DNA from: Polytrichum commune
Taxonomy: Eukaryota; Streptophyta; Polytrichopsida; Polytrichales; Polytrichaceae
DNA length: 64,000 bases
Direction of reading: 5' to 3'
Assembly: GCA_950295325.1 (NCBI GenBank)
Contig: OX485805.1
Coordinates: forward strand, 27,329,501-27,393,500
Shown: in pieces, positions 24,581 to 35,706 of the stretch
Position numbering within the stretch: position 1 is the first letter of the stretch
How the letters are laid out: every line of letters starts with the position of its first letter
Position numbers and translations under genes: made by a program
Notes under the pieces: generated by a model
Database searches by the model: none
What the model was told of the DNA's origin: nothing
What the model saw: the letters and a program-made list of their open reading frames with translations, nothing else

Positions 24581-24946
24581 AAAATTTGATTAAGAAAGAA
24601 ACAACCTTTAATCATATTAAGCACAGAAAATGTTAGTTGGGGATTGTTCAAATCATGTTCAACAATGCTATCAACAAGTACAAGGTAGCATTTTTTAACT
24701 ATTACCACATTGATAGAAAACTAAAAAACTCACTCACAACTAAACCTATAGATCAGCCAACCTCTGATGCTACACCTTATCAACATCAAATGCCAATTCT
24801 AAGGAGCAATTTCTAACGCTAACACCTTCAAACACAATAGATGGATGTGCAAAAAATGTTGTATGTGACATCCAAGGAGATTCAACTTCATCTTGGGAGA
24901 TTTTAGTAGGAGAGGTTGGAGGAATAGCTTGTAAAAGTCTAGAGGA

Positions 24947-24960
24947 GGGGGGGGGGGGGG
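24947..24960 (+). repeat. G14 homopolymer
   Basis: Fourteen consecutive G follow AGAGGA. It lies about 370 bp after the end of the decayed coding fragment. Confidence 0.85.
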
Positions 24961-27060
24961 TTCTCTAACATGGGATGTATTAGTTGCTTCACACTTCTAT
25001 GTCTTTTGCCATTAAATTCATTGTTACTTGTGGAGCCCAACTCAGTGTCCTTCAATTAAGAATTTTTACCTAGGAAAAATTGTACATGAAGTAAAGTGTT
25101 ACTTAAAATCAATATTAATTCAAGCACACATGTAATAAATATATTAGACATGTGCTAACAAATTTAGATGGTGCAAACTAGAAAACATGGTTCTTGATTG
25201 TGAACCTCCAAAATGGTTCACCACTCCGCGGGATCACGTTTAGCTAGGATTTTACAATTAAAAGTTATAATTGATAGGGTATCATAGAAAAAATAGTTCA
25301 TTTAGTATTTAGCCCCCAAAATGGGAAGGTGAATTACTGAGGACTTCGGGCCTTCACCCATCAGGGAAAAAGCAACTAGTTAAAGTAGGGTTAGTAAAAA
25401 AGAAAACTAACTAATGGTAGAAACTAGCCAAGTTAGAAAAAATTACTAGCTAGAAAGGAACTAGCTTAGTAAGAAGAATTGCTAACTAGTAAAAGCAACT
25501 AGCTAAGATGTTAAGTTAGTAGAGGCTAACTAAAAAAAAATAGTTTATCAATTAGTGTGGGCCATATAAGACAAATGGAGGTATTCGGCGTAAGAGGGCA
25601 AAATTGGCATGAAGATTTTTGAAGAAAAAAAGGAAAAATTTTATGGGGGTCACTTGCCACTTTATCTCCTTGCCAACTCGATGGCAAAAAATAAGAAAGA
25701 ATTTGAAGGACTCCCATCGGAGCCACCTCGGCGAAAGGGTGACAACCTCAACCGGGGAAACCTCCAAGAGGGTAGGAGTTATAACTCGACCTTCAAGGGA
25801 CCTACACGAGGCCCTAGAAGTTTCTGAGCTAAGGGGTGCACCAACCATGTAAGGGGTGATGCCTAATGCATGAATGTAGTAAGATAGGTTGTGTGAACAA
25901 AATCAACTAAGTAAGAAAGAAGTTGTGTAAATGGTGAGACTTAAAGCAAGTCCCCCCGTTTAAAAAATATAAACACAACTACATAAAAAAGTAAGAAGAA
26001 ATTGAACGGTCAATTAAACCGTCGCTATTTTGTCCACGGAGCTAGGGGTGGTATGAGTCACACCGGTTGGTCTGTACTAGCATCATCTCAATTCATAAGT
26101 TAGGATTGCCTTGGTTCCAAGGCTGGTACGTCTGTGCTTAGACTAGGTTGTAGGTCGTAGGTTAGAACTAGATATGAATACGATTAGTGGGTTTTAAGGC
26201 CACAATAGTAAACACTAAGGCCCAATCTCCGGAGGTACTACAACCGCAATTTCAATCCCCCTCCAAAAATCTAAGCACTCACCTTATACACCTACCATCC
26301 GGATTCGGCTTGGGCACCTGCAAGTGCATGCCACCCTCAACTATAACTAGAGTTATAGTTGATACCGCAGTCTATATACATCCTACCCCAGGGGGTGAAC
26401 TCTTCATTGAATCCTAAATGACGTGCGTGGGTGACTATGAAATAAAACCCCTTTAATATGAAAATTTTATAGGAAAAATAAAAATTGTATACATACTAAC
26501 AGTAGGCTAGAAAAATAACTTGTGAATTTATACTAAGCTTTTCAATTTAATAAGATAAATGCCTCCACTACATACACAAAATATAAATCATGAAATAAAT
26601 AGGATTTTCTCACATATTTAATCCACTTGTACTTTCCAATAATATTTTCCATTCATAGAATAATGCTATGGTCTCCAGTTAGGCCTACCTCCAAGAGGTG
26701 GATTTTGAAAATAATCCAAATGACCGTGAAACATGATCCATTTGATACCATGTAGAAATCCATGTTGACTTTACATTAATCTTGCATTCAATTACTCCAT
26801 CGATCCCTCAAGTGTAGTGTGCAGCGAACTTAGACTGGCTCTGCCTCTCCCACCAATGAGAGTGCTTGAAGTGCAATGGTCATGGGCCCTAAGTTTTGTG
26901 TGTGCCTTTGAGGAAGTTTAGTGTTATTGGTGGATGTGTGTTTTGGATTGTGAAGGGGTTTTGTGTGACCCAACTTTGGATCTCGCAAGGAGATTTCCAG
27001 GTTCAACACAAGGCTAACCAAGTTTGAGACACAAGTTGTGGTCCCTTTTTCACGAAAAAC
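24961..27060. other. Non-coding repeat-derived DNA
   Basis: No gene seen. 25360-25540 is low-complexity, built from variants of AACTAGCTAA. A 24-bp near-perfect palindrome (11-bp arms, CAACTATAACT) is at 26338-26361. Open stretches at 25552-25852 on both strands have no recognisable domain. Confidence 0.5.
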
Positions 27061-27973
27061 ATGGTTCCACATTCCGTGAGAGCCGATCCAACTCTTCTAG
27101 CATACAAACCGAGCAGCATGCCCACAAAGGTGGATGATGGCAATGTTGAAGTTTTGAAGGCTGAAATGAAAGAAAGGAATAGAAATTGTAAGGGTGTGCT
27201 AGAAATTAAAGTCATGAAGGAGATTGTGCTTCCTCTACCCAATATTGGGGATGAAACACAACATGTTATTTCAAATATGTTATTGTGAGGAAGTGTTTGG
27301 AGAATCCAATAATGCAGTCGTAAAAGTTACGCCAACAGTGGAGTATGACAAACATCAAATCTTCAAGGCCAATTTGGTTTCTTAACTTGATGCCAACCCA
27401 TTTTTGTCCAAGGATAGGCTTACGCGAGATAAAAATTCAATCTACTTCAATAACGGTGATGACTACATCAACGCCTCCTCCTTGCCCACTTCCATGTTGG
27501 TCGGATTGGGATATGATGTGGGCGTCTTTTTTGTTTCAGAAAATTCAATGAGAATTTCTTCAACAGTTAAAGCTGCCAAGAAATGTAGTAAAGGGAGACC
27601 GCCCAAGAAACAACACCCCCTTAAAATTTCCAAAGAGCTGACAATATTATGTGGTGGAGTGGGCGGGTTTAAATGGTAGGGAGGAAATTTGGCACGAAAT
27701 GGGAATTGTGCATGCAACCGGCTGACCTCCCAAAAAATACAGGAAACCGCATTTAAAAAGGGAATTGCCAAGCTGACTTTTGAAGTCTTGATGTATTATT
27801 TTTCCCTTGCTCCATTATACATCAAATTCCACTATGACCAAACAAATTGTAAGTGGGCAAATGTAGATTCAATTATGTCAAATGTGATAGTGGAGTATGA
27901 TTCAAATAGGAATATTTATTTGCTTGGTCCCGTACATGTTGAGAGCTTATATGATTTTTTTGAAAAATCATAG
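27061..27973 (+). pseudogene. Decayed transposon-like ORF, family unknown
   Basis: Three open pieces read as one decayed protein: 27061-27288, 27318-27679 and 27689-27973. The middle piece includes VKVTPTVEYDKHQIF, then an in-frame TAA at 27383-27385 that would be Gln with one C, then LDANPFLSKDRLT and KAAKKCSKGRPPKKQHPLK, a basic GRP (AT-hook-like) stretch. A TAG at 27677-27679 ends it. The last piece is hydrophobic and ends SLYDFFEKS. I do not recognise the family. The AT-hook-like motif and the decay suggest a DNA-binding transposon protein, but this is inference. Confidence 0.45.
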
Positions 27974-28454
27974 TTGTAAGAATTGCATTGTTGCTTATCA
28001 AGCTTAAACACCTACCCCTTGTAGACAATATTGTTCAGCATTTGATTCTTTTCATACGATAATGTTGCATATTTGACTCATCTTGAAGGTTCATTTAACT
28101 TTTTATAATACATTACTTGAATGTGAGAACCATCTAATTCTTTCCTTTGTTCTAGTTTTTGTTCATATTTTTGAAGGTAACCACACCAAATTCCAATAAA
28201 TTCCAATTTTGGCATTGAGCACAATTGTCTATTATTTGATTTATTTTTATTTTTATTTTTGTTATAGATTAACGTCAATTTACATCAACATTCCAAATTT
28301 TGATAAATGGTACACTTTACAAATATAAAGTTTATAAAATAAGTTCATGGTGTATATTACATTTACCTATAGGGTCTTCAAAAATACCTCAAGTGCCATT
28401 TTATCTACTAATAAGGTGTCAATTATTCTTGAAGATTAGATAAATAGTCACCTT
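27974..28454. other. AT-rich non-coding DNA
   Basis: No gene seen. It is very AT-rich, with a TTTATTTTTATTTTTG stretch near 28240, and leads into the hAT-like terminus at 28455-28512. Confidence 0.5.
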
Positions 28455-28512
28455 TAAATAACCCCCGACTGCACGTGGTTTACAAAAGAGTATAGCAGGT
28501 GACCTCCCCGTG
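28455..28512 (-). mobile_element. Single terminus of a hAT-type MITE
   Basis: Read on the minus strand from 28512 the sequence starts CACGGGGAGGTCACCTGC, then TTTTGTAAACCACGTGCAG. This matches the ends of the complete MITE at 34592-35182 (CACGGGTAGATCAC and CACATGTAGATCACTC, then CACGTGCGGC). The other end was not found, so this is a solo or truncated copy, or part of a longer element whose left end has decayed. Confidence 0.6.
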
Positions 28513-31126
28513 CATGTAACTCAACGATTGTATCAAACAAACAAAGACAAAAACACAATAACTTAGCCACAATATGGGGAGCAAAACTCAATGTAGCCCA
28601 TGAGCACTCCAAGCACTTGTAGTGTGTAAACACCTAGAACCCAAAATACGAACCTTAACAGAATGAACATGGTTGTCATTGAGGACTATTACAATGTAAC
28701 ATCACTGAATGAAAACGTGATTATGATGAAACTAACACATCTATTGTCAAGTTTTTCTCTAAAGCTCAGGGCCCTTTTTTGTACATCCATCATCATTTTA
28801 TATTTCTTAATAGTTTTTTTTTGGATGCACACACTAGAGAAAATTAATACCTCTTCCTCATGTATACTATGTACACTAATACCTCAAACTTCCCTTTCTT
28901 ACACTCATGGTAGTCGTACGTAATATGAAGAGTCCACCCCCGGGTTGATTGGTAACCTAATAGATGTTTGGTGATTTTTATTGCGTTATACCTACATGAT
29001 TGCAAAGATATTGTTAGGGCCTTGTGGGTACATCTTTAACTGTGACATTTCTTGATTTGATCATGTGGTATCCATACTACTAGTAGCATGATCAAAGGTT
29101 GGCCAAGTGCGGAATAAAACCCTTAAACACCGCTACAACCAAATTTGGTCACAAAAGTTAAGGAAAAAACAACTAAAGGGTTGACTTCAAACCGCATGAT
29201 TTGGGGCTCATAGAAGTTTGCTATATAGTAGAGTTATTTGTAAAATAAAAATGGATGAAACCACATGTTTGGAGGGGGAAACCCAAGCTATGCCCAATAT
29301 CTAAGTACTTTTAGAATCAAATAAACTCTCGATTTGTACAAATGAGTCAAAGTAGACATCCAAGGTGATGTCACCATGGAAATTATAAGGTGAGCAAGAG
29401 ATTATACAAACAAGAGTTATAATTGCACAGAAAATAGTGGATAACACCTTACCTTGGCTAGACTATATTGGTTTTATTCACATGCTCGTGTACCTAGTTT
29501 AAAATAAATATATGCCAATTGAGAATAATGCCAATCTACATTATTATAAATAACAACATAACATATAATTTGTAACCACCAAAAGTTATGGTCAAGACAT
29601 TGGGACGACATTTTACCAGACCATGGAAGGGAGGGAAGCCCAAATATACAAATCAATACAACCTAAAAAATTGGTAATCACCAAAAGCAAAGTGGTTTTT
29701 ATCCAACAATTGCTAGGTTGATTACCTAGTAAAAAATTACCAATTGATTGTTGATTACCAATTTTTTACTAGGTAATCAACCTAGGTTTTCACAATCAAT
29801 TGGTAATTAGTTCCAATATCAAATTGTTTTATTTATAAGTTAGTTCATGTGTTACCACTTGAGATCTTAATGCAATTCTTATAAGTGCATGTGATGATTA
29901 ATATAATTATAAATAATACTTCTCATAATTAAGCATGTAATATACATCTCATTCACAAAACATATCAAGCTATAGATGTGTAATGATCAACTTTCAACAT
30001 TTCTTTTTGAGGAGTTCAATCATAAGTATTGCTTTAAAAAAACTATAATATATTTTCTCTTAATTTTCAAATCATGAATATGAGTTGAGGTTTAATTCAA
30101 CATCATTTTATTTCACAAAGTCCCATTACTTCTCCGAATAACCTTGAGCACTTGGATCTCACCTTCATACTACTCTTTTGAGTGTTTGCTCAAAAGATGC
30201 TACTCTCTTCTCAATTGATAATCATTCAAGTCTCACAACATCTAACAACTAACAAAGTAATTGAGATAGGAAGAGAAATAACACTCTTGAATTAAAAATA
30301 ATTGTAAGTGTATTTAAAAATTGTATCCCATGAATGAGAGATACAAGGTAAGCTCAAGTGTTGTTTGACACTCAATCTTAAGATAATTTCGTTGCTATAA
30401 AAAATTGTATATCTCCTAAAATCATCTCACTGCATATGGTCTTTTCCATTCTTACGAGAATCTATGTTCCATTTGATACTCATCTTCATTCTCTCTAGAT
30501 CCTATTTCATGTCTAACCTTTCTAGATGAGAGTTATTCTCAAACGGTTACAACCATTAAGTCTTTTGGATGTTCATAATCCAAAATTTCTACTTTCATTT
30601 TTACCATGGCTACATCTTCCACAATCCATGTAAGTATTTATTTACCAGTGCACTTTAATAACATTGTTGGTAGTTACTAATTCTCAAGGTATAGGTGAGG
30701 TGGTTCTTGGCAAAAAATCCTCATTTGTACACCAATCACTAATTCTTTTTCCTATGGCCTATATTATCCTCATAAGTTGTTCTTCCAATCGATGGCACTA
30801 ATATTCATAATTATTTTTTGTATATTATTATGATCTCCTTCATCAAAGCCACTGCCTAACCTATCTTTGTGGGTTAGCTCTCCTATTACTGTGCGTCTTC
30901 CTTTTAATTCCGTGGCTAAATACTTATTTCCATGCCCACTTCTACAAGGGGTGCACCTACACTTGATCTATGTACACGTGTGAAAACCCCTTATTTGATG
31001 GGGGGAGGGGTATATACCTTCCTTCCTTGAATATTTTCCACCCTATAAGTAGCTAAATTTCTATTGAATGGTATTTTCTAACACTCTATCATTACATATG
31101 AATTTTAGAGTCGCATAATTACAATT
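28513..31126. other. AT-rich intergenic DNA with one hairpin
   Basis: No coding region is supportable. An inverted repeat with 24-bp arms lies at 29713-29736 and 29763-29786. The rest is AT-rich, with no recognisable domain on either strand. Confidence 0.5.
29713..29786. repeat. Inverted repeat, 24-bp arms
   Basis: 29713-29736 (starting CTAGGTTGATTACC) is the exact reverse complement of 29763-29786, with a 26-nt spacer. Weaker matches to TTGGTAATC flank both sides, so the original foldback may have been larger. Confidence 0.9.
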
Positions 31127-31595
31127 ACCCTATCTGGGAGCACACGCACACCAAAAGTTTCCGGATAGGCGTTTTTCACTGCCTAATCCGGTCTGTCCGG
31201 ATGATCCGAGTATCATCCAGGGATTCTGTGAAGTGCAGGATGTCAGGGACCCTCTTTTCCTGCTTGAAAGTCGACCACCGGCCGGATTGGCTTTCCGGAT
31301 CCGGATAGTCCTTTGGAAGTTCTTATTCCGGGACTTGCCTTCCGGAATGAACCTCTACAATTATGTCTTACTCCTACATGCATCTTTCCTCAATACCTAC
31401 CTACCTACTTCCTACCTCCATTGATGATTGGGTTCATCCGGTGAAGACGTCCCTATATGGTCAGAATCCGGATTTCTCTCACAACCAGTCCGGATCGGCC
31501 TAATCTTTCCTGGCAGGTAACACAGAGAATCCGGATGGTTCCCGGAACTACAACGACAGAAAGGTTAAGACTCGGCCGGAGATATGTTAATCCGG

Positions 31596-32057
31596 GATAA
31601 CTGGGCGATCCGTGCCACTTTCCGGATTACCCCGCCCAAAGACTGTGAGACCTCTTCAGAAGGTCGGATGGCGTAAGTCTGGCACCTCCCTGATCTTACC
31701 CAGTCCTAACGACGGCTATCTCACATGGACGTTACCCAGGCATCCGGAATAATGAGGTTTCCTTCCCACTACACGCCGGAAATGACCTTCCGGACCAGAG
31801 TCCTAACTGTTCCGGTTTCTCTCCTCCTTCCGACAGACCGATCCGGCTACAACGAACTTAGGCTCTACTAAATCTGAGATAACTGGGCGATCCGTACCGC
31901 TTTCCGGATTGCCCCGCCCAGGATCCGTGAGACCTCTTCAGAAGATCGGATGGCGTAAGTCCGGCACCTCCCGGATCTTACCTAGTCCTAACGACGGTTA
32001 TCTCACATAGGCGTTACTCAGACATCCGGAATAACGAGGTTTCCCTCCCACTACACC
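31596..32057. repeat. Direct duplication of ~180 bp inside the TIR element
   Basis: 31596-31776 and 31878-32057 align at a 282-bp offset. Both begin GATAACTGGGCGATCCGT and both contain GAGACCTCTTCAGAAG, TCCTAACGACGG and TCCCACTACAC. It lies 3' of the element's ORF and shows substitutions between copies. The function is unknown; it may be a subterminal repeat used in transposition. Confidence 0.85.
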
Positions 32058-32510
32058 CAGAAAGGAGCCATAGTACTTTAGTCGGATCAGATCCGGGTTT
32101 CCTCTCCTTTGTTCTATCCATACTTCCTACTCATCCATTCCCTCTAGATCCGCCACATTCTCCTAACAGTCCATGCACAAAACAAGTCAGCATAGATGGA
32201 GAACTAGAGCTTTATTGAGTAGGGAGCAACAAAATACAACATCGGAGAAGAGAACCCTTCTCAAGCTCCTTATTCAGCCTTAAGTAGAGGCTTGCAATCC
32301 CTAACTACTGGTGGCGGCCCAGGCGGCCGCCCTGAAAACCCTAGGCAGCGAGAAATCCGGAAACGCGTCCTTCGCGGAATTTCCGGATCTCGATCCGCTT
32401 TTTGCGCTGACAGAAAATTTGAATTTACAGTCTTGCCAAAACTCAAAAAGCATCCTAAACTCTGTCTGCCTAATTCTGATTTACCTAATGTTAATCTACC
32501 TAAGTCTAAT

Positions 32511-35212
32511 CTAAGTGGTGCGATGCTTTTTCGAAGCCATCCCCTCCTTGGAATGGCTTGTGGGCCCGCTGATGGCGGAGGAGCCTCCTCCGGGGGTCAA
32601 AAGTCGCCGTTCCTGCAGCCTTGTAAATACCCTCCTCATGTTTGGGGAGGGGGCGATCTCTTCCTCGGAATCGTCTGCCGCGGGCGGATCCTCTCCTGAT
32701 CCGTCACTCGATCCGGATCGCGTTGCACCGGAAACATTCTTCTCCTTCCGGGACCTCTGGCCATGTGAGGGGTCACTTCCAGTGGTCCGCTCCCTGTTCC
32801 GGCCATGGGAGACGGAAGTCATCCGGGGATCCCTCGCGGACATCACGTGTGAGGGTGGGGGTGCCCACTGCTCTTGTATCATACAATCCGGAGCAGGAGC
32901 TGGCGAGGCCTGCGACATAGGCGCCTTACCCCGATCCGGAGTCTTCGTCCGATCCGGTGTCCTCATCCTTTCCGGAATTTTGGCCCTCTCCGGTGTTCTG
33001 GACCGATCTGATGTCCTGCCCCGATCTGGATTCGGTGATTGTCCACGTCCGGACCTTGCTGACCGTTCTGTGCTCTTTCGTCGAACCTGGGAGGAGCGGG
33101 TCCGTTCCGGAACAAGAGTCTTCTCCCGATCCGGAAATCTTCCGGATTCTGGTGGCTTGGAAGTTCCTGCTGGCTGACTGGGTCCCGCACCCACCCGAGA
33201 GGCCGGAACTAGCTCAACCTCCCCTATAACCTCGTACAGCGTGCCTGTTGGAGATCCGGGTGGACCCGGATAGAGCATCCGTCTAGGGGTACCACTCGGA
33301 GGCAGGAGCTTCTGGATCTCCTTAAGCAGATCCTTCATCGAGCGGGAGTACTTCACCAGAATCTGGAGCGTTTGTCGGGCGGAAGACGGATCCGCTGACT
33401 CCATTAGTTGGTCATAGAGGTGCGCCTTGTTGACGACTTCTCCCGGATGGCCCACTAATTCCCGGACCCGGCTTAGGACTACAGCTTGTTCCGCCTAGTA
33501 CTTCCGGATCTTCTCGCTCTTCTAGGTGAGCTCCTGCGTCATAGCGGCCACATGCGCTGCGAGTTGCGCCTTCTCCGTCTCCAAGGGCTCTACCTGCTTC
33601 CGGTCCGTCCGCTTGGCCAACTCCCGGAGGATATTTCCGGGTCCACAGTTGCCTAAGGTCCTGTTCACCCCACGAGTGATGTGCTCCATCCGGAAGTACT
33701 GGTTCTGGAGCTCCGTCAACTCATCCCGGACGCGCTTGAAGGGGGCTTCCAGAAACTCGAAGGTGGAGAGGTCAATGTCCTTCCAAGGAACTTCCTGGCT
33801 AGGCCCAGCTTCCTGTCGGGCTGGTGGTGAGGTGGGTTTCCGGACCTTCGGAGGGGATGAAACCGGAGGTGGTTCCGGAACAACTGTGTCGCTGGAATCC
33901 TCTGTTCCGGTTTCCGGAACTTCGACTTCCGGAGTGATCTTGTACACCACCTCGTCCTCCGCTATCGTCAGCATGTCCTCCTCTTCTTCGTTGATGCAGC
34001 CGTGCTGCTGGTAGAGGTGGAGGATGTAAGGGGAAAGAAATGAGGGTTTCCGGCCAATGTGGGGGATGGATTTCTCCACATATTCCTGAATTAATCTACC
34101 CCAATTTACAGGCCGGACTCCGGACATGGCCCCGAACAGGGTGTTGGCCATGGTAATGCTGAGCCGCTTGGGCTTTTCCGGACTAAGGATGGGGAGAAGG
34201 AATTCTATGACTTTCCTCTCTCTATGGTTCTGGCAATTCCCGGCATGGAATCCGTCCTTCGGATCCGGATCCGTTCGGAATTTTCCCACATAGAAACTAT
34301 CCCTGCGGCTAGCCCAACCCTCGCCTTTTCCTCTCAGAAATCCGTAAACCCTAGCCCATACCTCCGACGTCCATTTCTCCGGATCCTGCCTAATAGTCCG
34401 GAACCACTGATTGCCTCTCTCGAATAGAAATTCCCGCAATGTGGCTTCCGCCCGGAGATTCCAGGGCTTGGTGAGTAATCCCTCGCACCCCATCCGGCTA
34501 AGGTCCTCTATGAGCTCCTTCAGCTCGGATTCTCTCTTCGGGATGGCCGGCGATACAGGTTTCACGGGAATTGGGACTTGCTCCCTCTCATCACGGGTAG
34601 ATCACTTAGTGCATTTTAAAAACGACGTGCGGCATAATATAGAGAGGATTAAAATCATTTGAAATAAAAATTATAAAGGAATTCCAAATAATGAAGGGGC
34701 CATTAAATGTAGACAATCCCATTATAAGTAAGTTAGATGGACATAAAACGTGGGCCATTATTTTTTTGTAAAATTAATATAGGGGCTGAAGATAAGGATC
34801 CTAGAAGGATCCTATGTGTTTTCATCATAACAATGTTTGCAATGGTATTACTTTGCTATGGTCTCTTATGTGTTTTCTTCATAACTCTGTTTGCAATGGT
34901 ATTATTGTTTGCACCCTGCTTTGTTTCCATGCTTTCCCTCAACACTCGTCAATTGCGTTAGGAAGTAGATTAGCTTTTATTACTTAAAAAGAATATAGAG
35001 TACAAAAAATTGCAGTGACTTGGACAATATAAGTAATGGAAGGGTACAAACAAATGGGCCATTTTTTAAATTTAAGTAATTATAGGAGGCTTTAATTCAG
35101 CCCTTGAAGGTAAATAACCCCAAAACAAAAAATCCCCAGCCGCACGTGGTGCACAAAAATGCCTTAGAGTGATCTACATGTGCCTCTCATTTTCCTCTCG
35201 TGCTTCCGGCAT
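32511..35212 (-). pseudogene. Long transposon ORF broken by two ambers and a MITE
   Basis: The frame from 34583 to 32511 is continuous except for TAG at 33524-33522 and TAG at 33497-33495, eight codons apart; both would be Gln with C for T. Upstream, the frame is cut by the 591-bp MITE. Across that insert the same frame continues for ten codons to an ATG at 35212-35210, preceded by an in-frame TGA. Without the insert and the ambers the product would be about 700 residues. The N-terminal half is folded-looking (TSEVWARVYGFLRGKGEGWA, MANTLFGAMSGVRPVNWGRL) and loosely resembles the putative plant transposon protein domain. The middle is Pro-rich, then coiled coil. The C-terminal third is an Arg/Pro/Ser-rich array of PDR and PER motifs (RTPDRTKTPDRGK). 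A structural, gag-like or nucleic-acid-binding role is possible but unproven. Confidence 0.65.
34584..35190. mobile_element. 591-bp hAT-type MITE nested in the ORF
   Basis: CCTCTCAT at 34584-34591 is repeated at 35183-35190. The element between (34592-35182) has inverted ends: CACGGGTAGATCACTTAG on the left and, reversed, CACATGTAGATCACTCTAAG on the right, with further matching GCATTTT and CGTGCGGC. An 8-bp duplication plus CA-starting termini fits the hAT superfamily. It has no ORF of note. It inserted into codons 8-10 of the host ORF, so it postdates the CCGGA-rich element. Confidence 0.85.
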
Positions 35213-35706
35213 TTTGCTTCACACCTTCACACCTTCAACAATCCCCGGAATTCTACCCACTAATCACTTTAGAATCCCAGCAAACCAACTGTTGGTGACT
35301 CGGAAAAGCAACTCACCACTCGTTCTCTCAACAATGCCGCTCGCGGAAATGGCTCGGAGAAGAGGAAAATTTCTCTTAAGTACTCTCTCTCTCCTCCTCA
35401 CGGGTCTGGTTCCATAACCGTTTCCTCCGCAACCGTTCGGAGTCCGTTGTAATCACCTCCCGGTCCGGACGCTCCGGACCGGACTGTTCCTAAACGGTCT
35501 TCCCTAGTCAATATCCGGTCCGGCCAAAGTGTCCGTTTTAACCATTTTAACGCGTAAGGCGGATGCCTAGAACCTTATTTCTTAAAACAACTAACCTACC
35601 CTAGGAAACCCTACTTTAATAACAACCTCAGGGTATTATCCGGGTATTAATCCGGTTAGGAAGCCAATCCGGACTTCCGTGGATTTTTGGGCTCCCACAC
35701 CCTATC

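Larger units (their letters stand above)
31127..35706 (-). mobile_element. CCGGA-rich TIR transposon with 8-bp target duplication
   Basis: The octamer ACCCTATC stands at 31127-31134 and again at 35699-35706. Just inside, the ends are inverted: TGGGAGC at 31135 and GCTCCCAC ending at 35698. The match resumes further in (CCAAAA, then CCGGATWGGC). This is a DNA-transposon-like structure of about 4.56 kb, of which 591 bp is a nested MITE. An 8-bp duplication suggests hAT-, Merlin- or MULE-like integration, but no transposase was found, so it is non-autonomous or of an unknown type. Base composition is sharply GC-richer than the flanks and TCCGGA is very frequent. It carries one long minus-strand ORF. 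Confidence 0.7.

Noticed and set aside
32515-33177. 220-codon plus-strand ORF opposite the transposon ORF
   Set aside because: It mirrors the Arg/Pro/Ser-rich repeats of the minus-strand frame and has no domain of its own.
34565-34583. Start of the transposon ORF at the GTG of 34565
   Set aside because: The frame extends upstream to the MITE insertion, and beyond it to an ATG at 35212; GTG starts are not expected in a nuclear gene.
31135-35698. LTR retrotransposon
   Set aside because: The ends begin TG and end CA-like, but no long direct repeats, PBS or pol were found; the target duplication is 8 bp rather than 5, and the ends are inverted.
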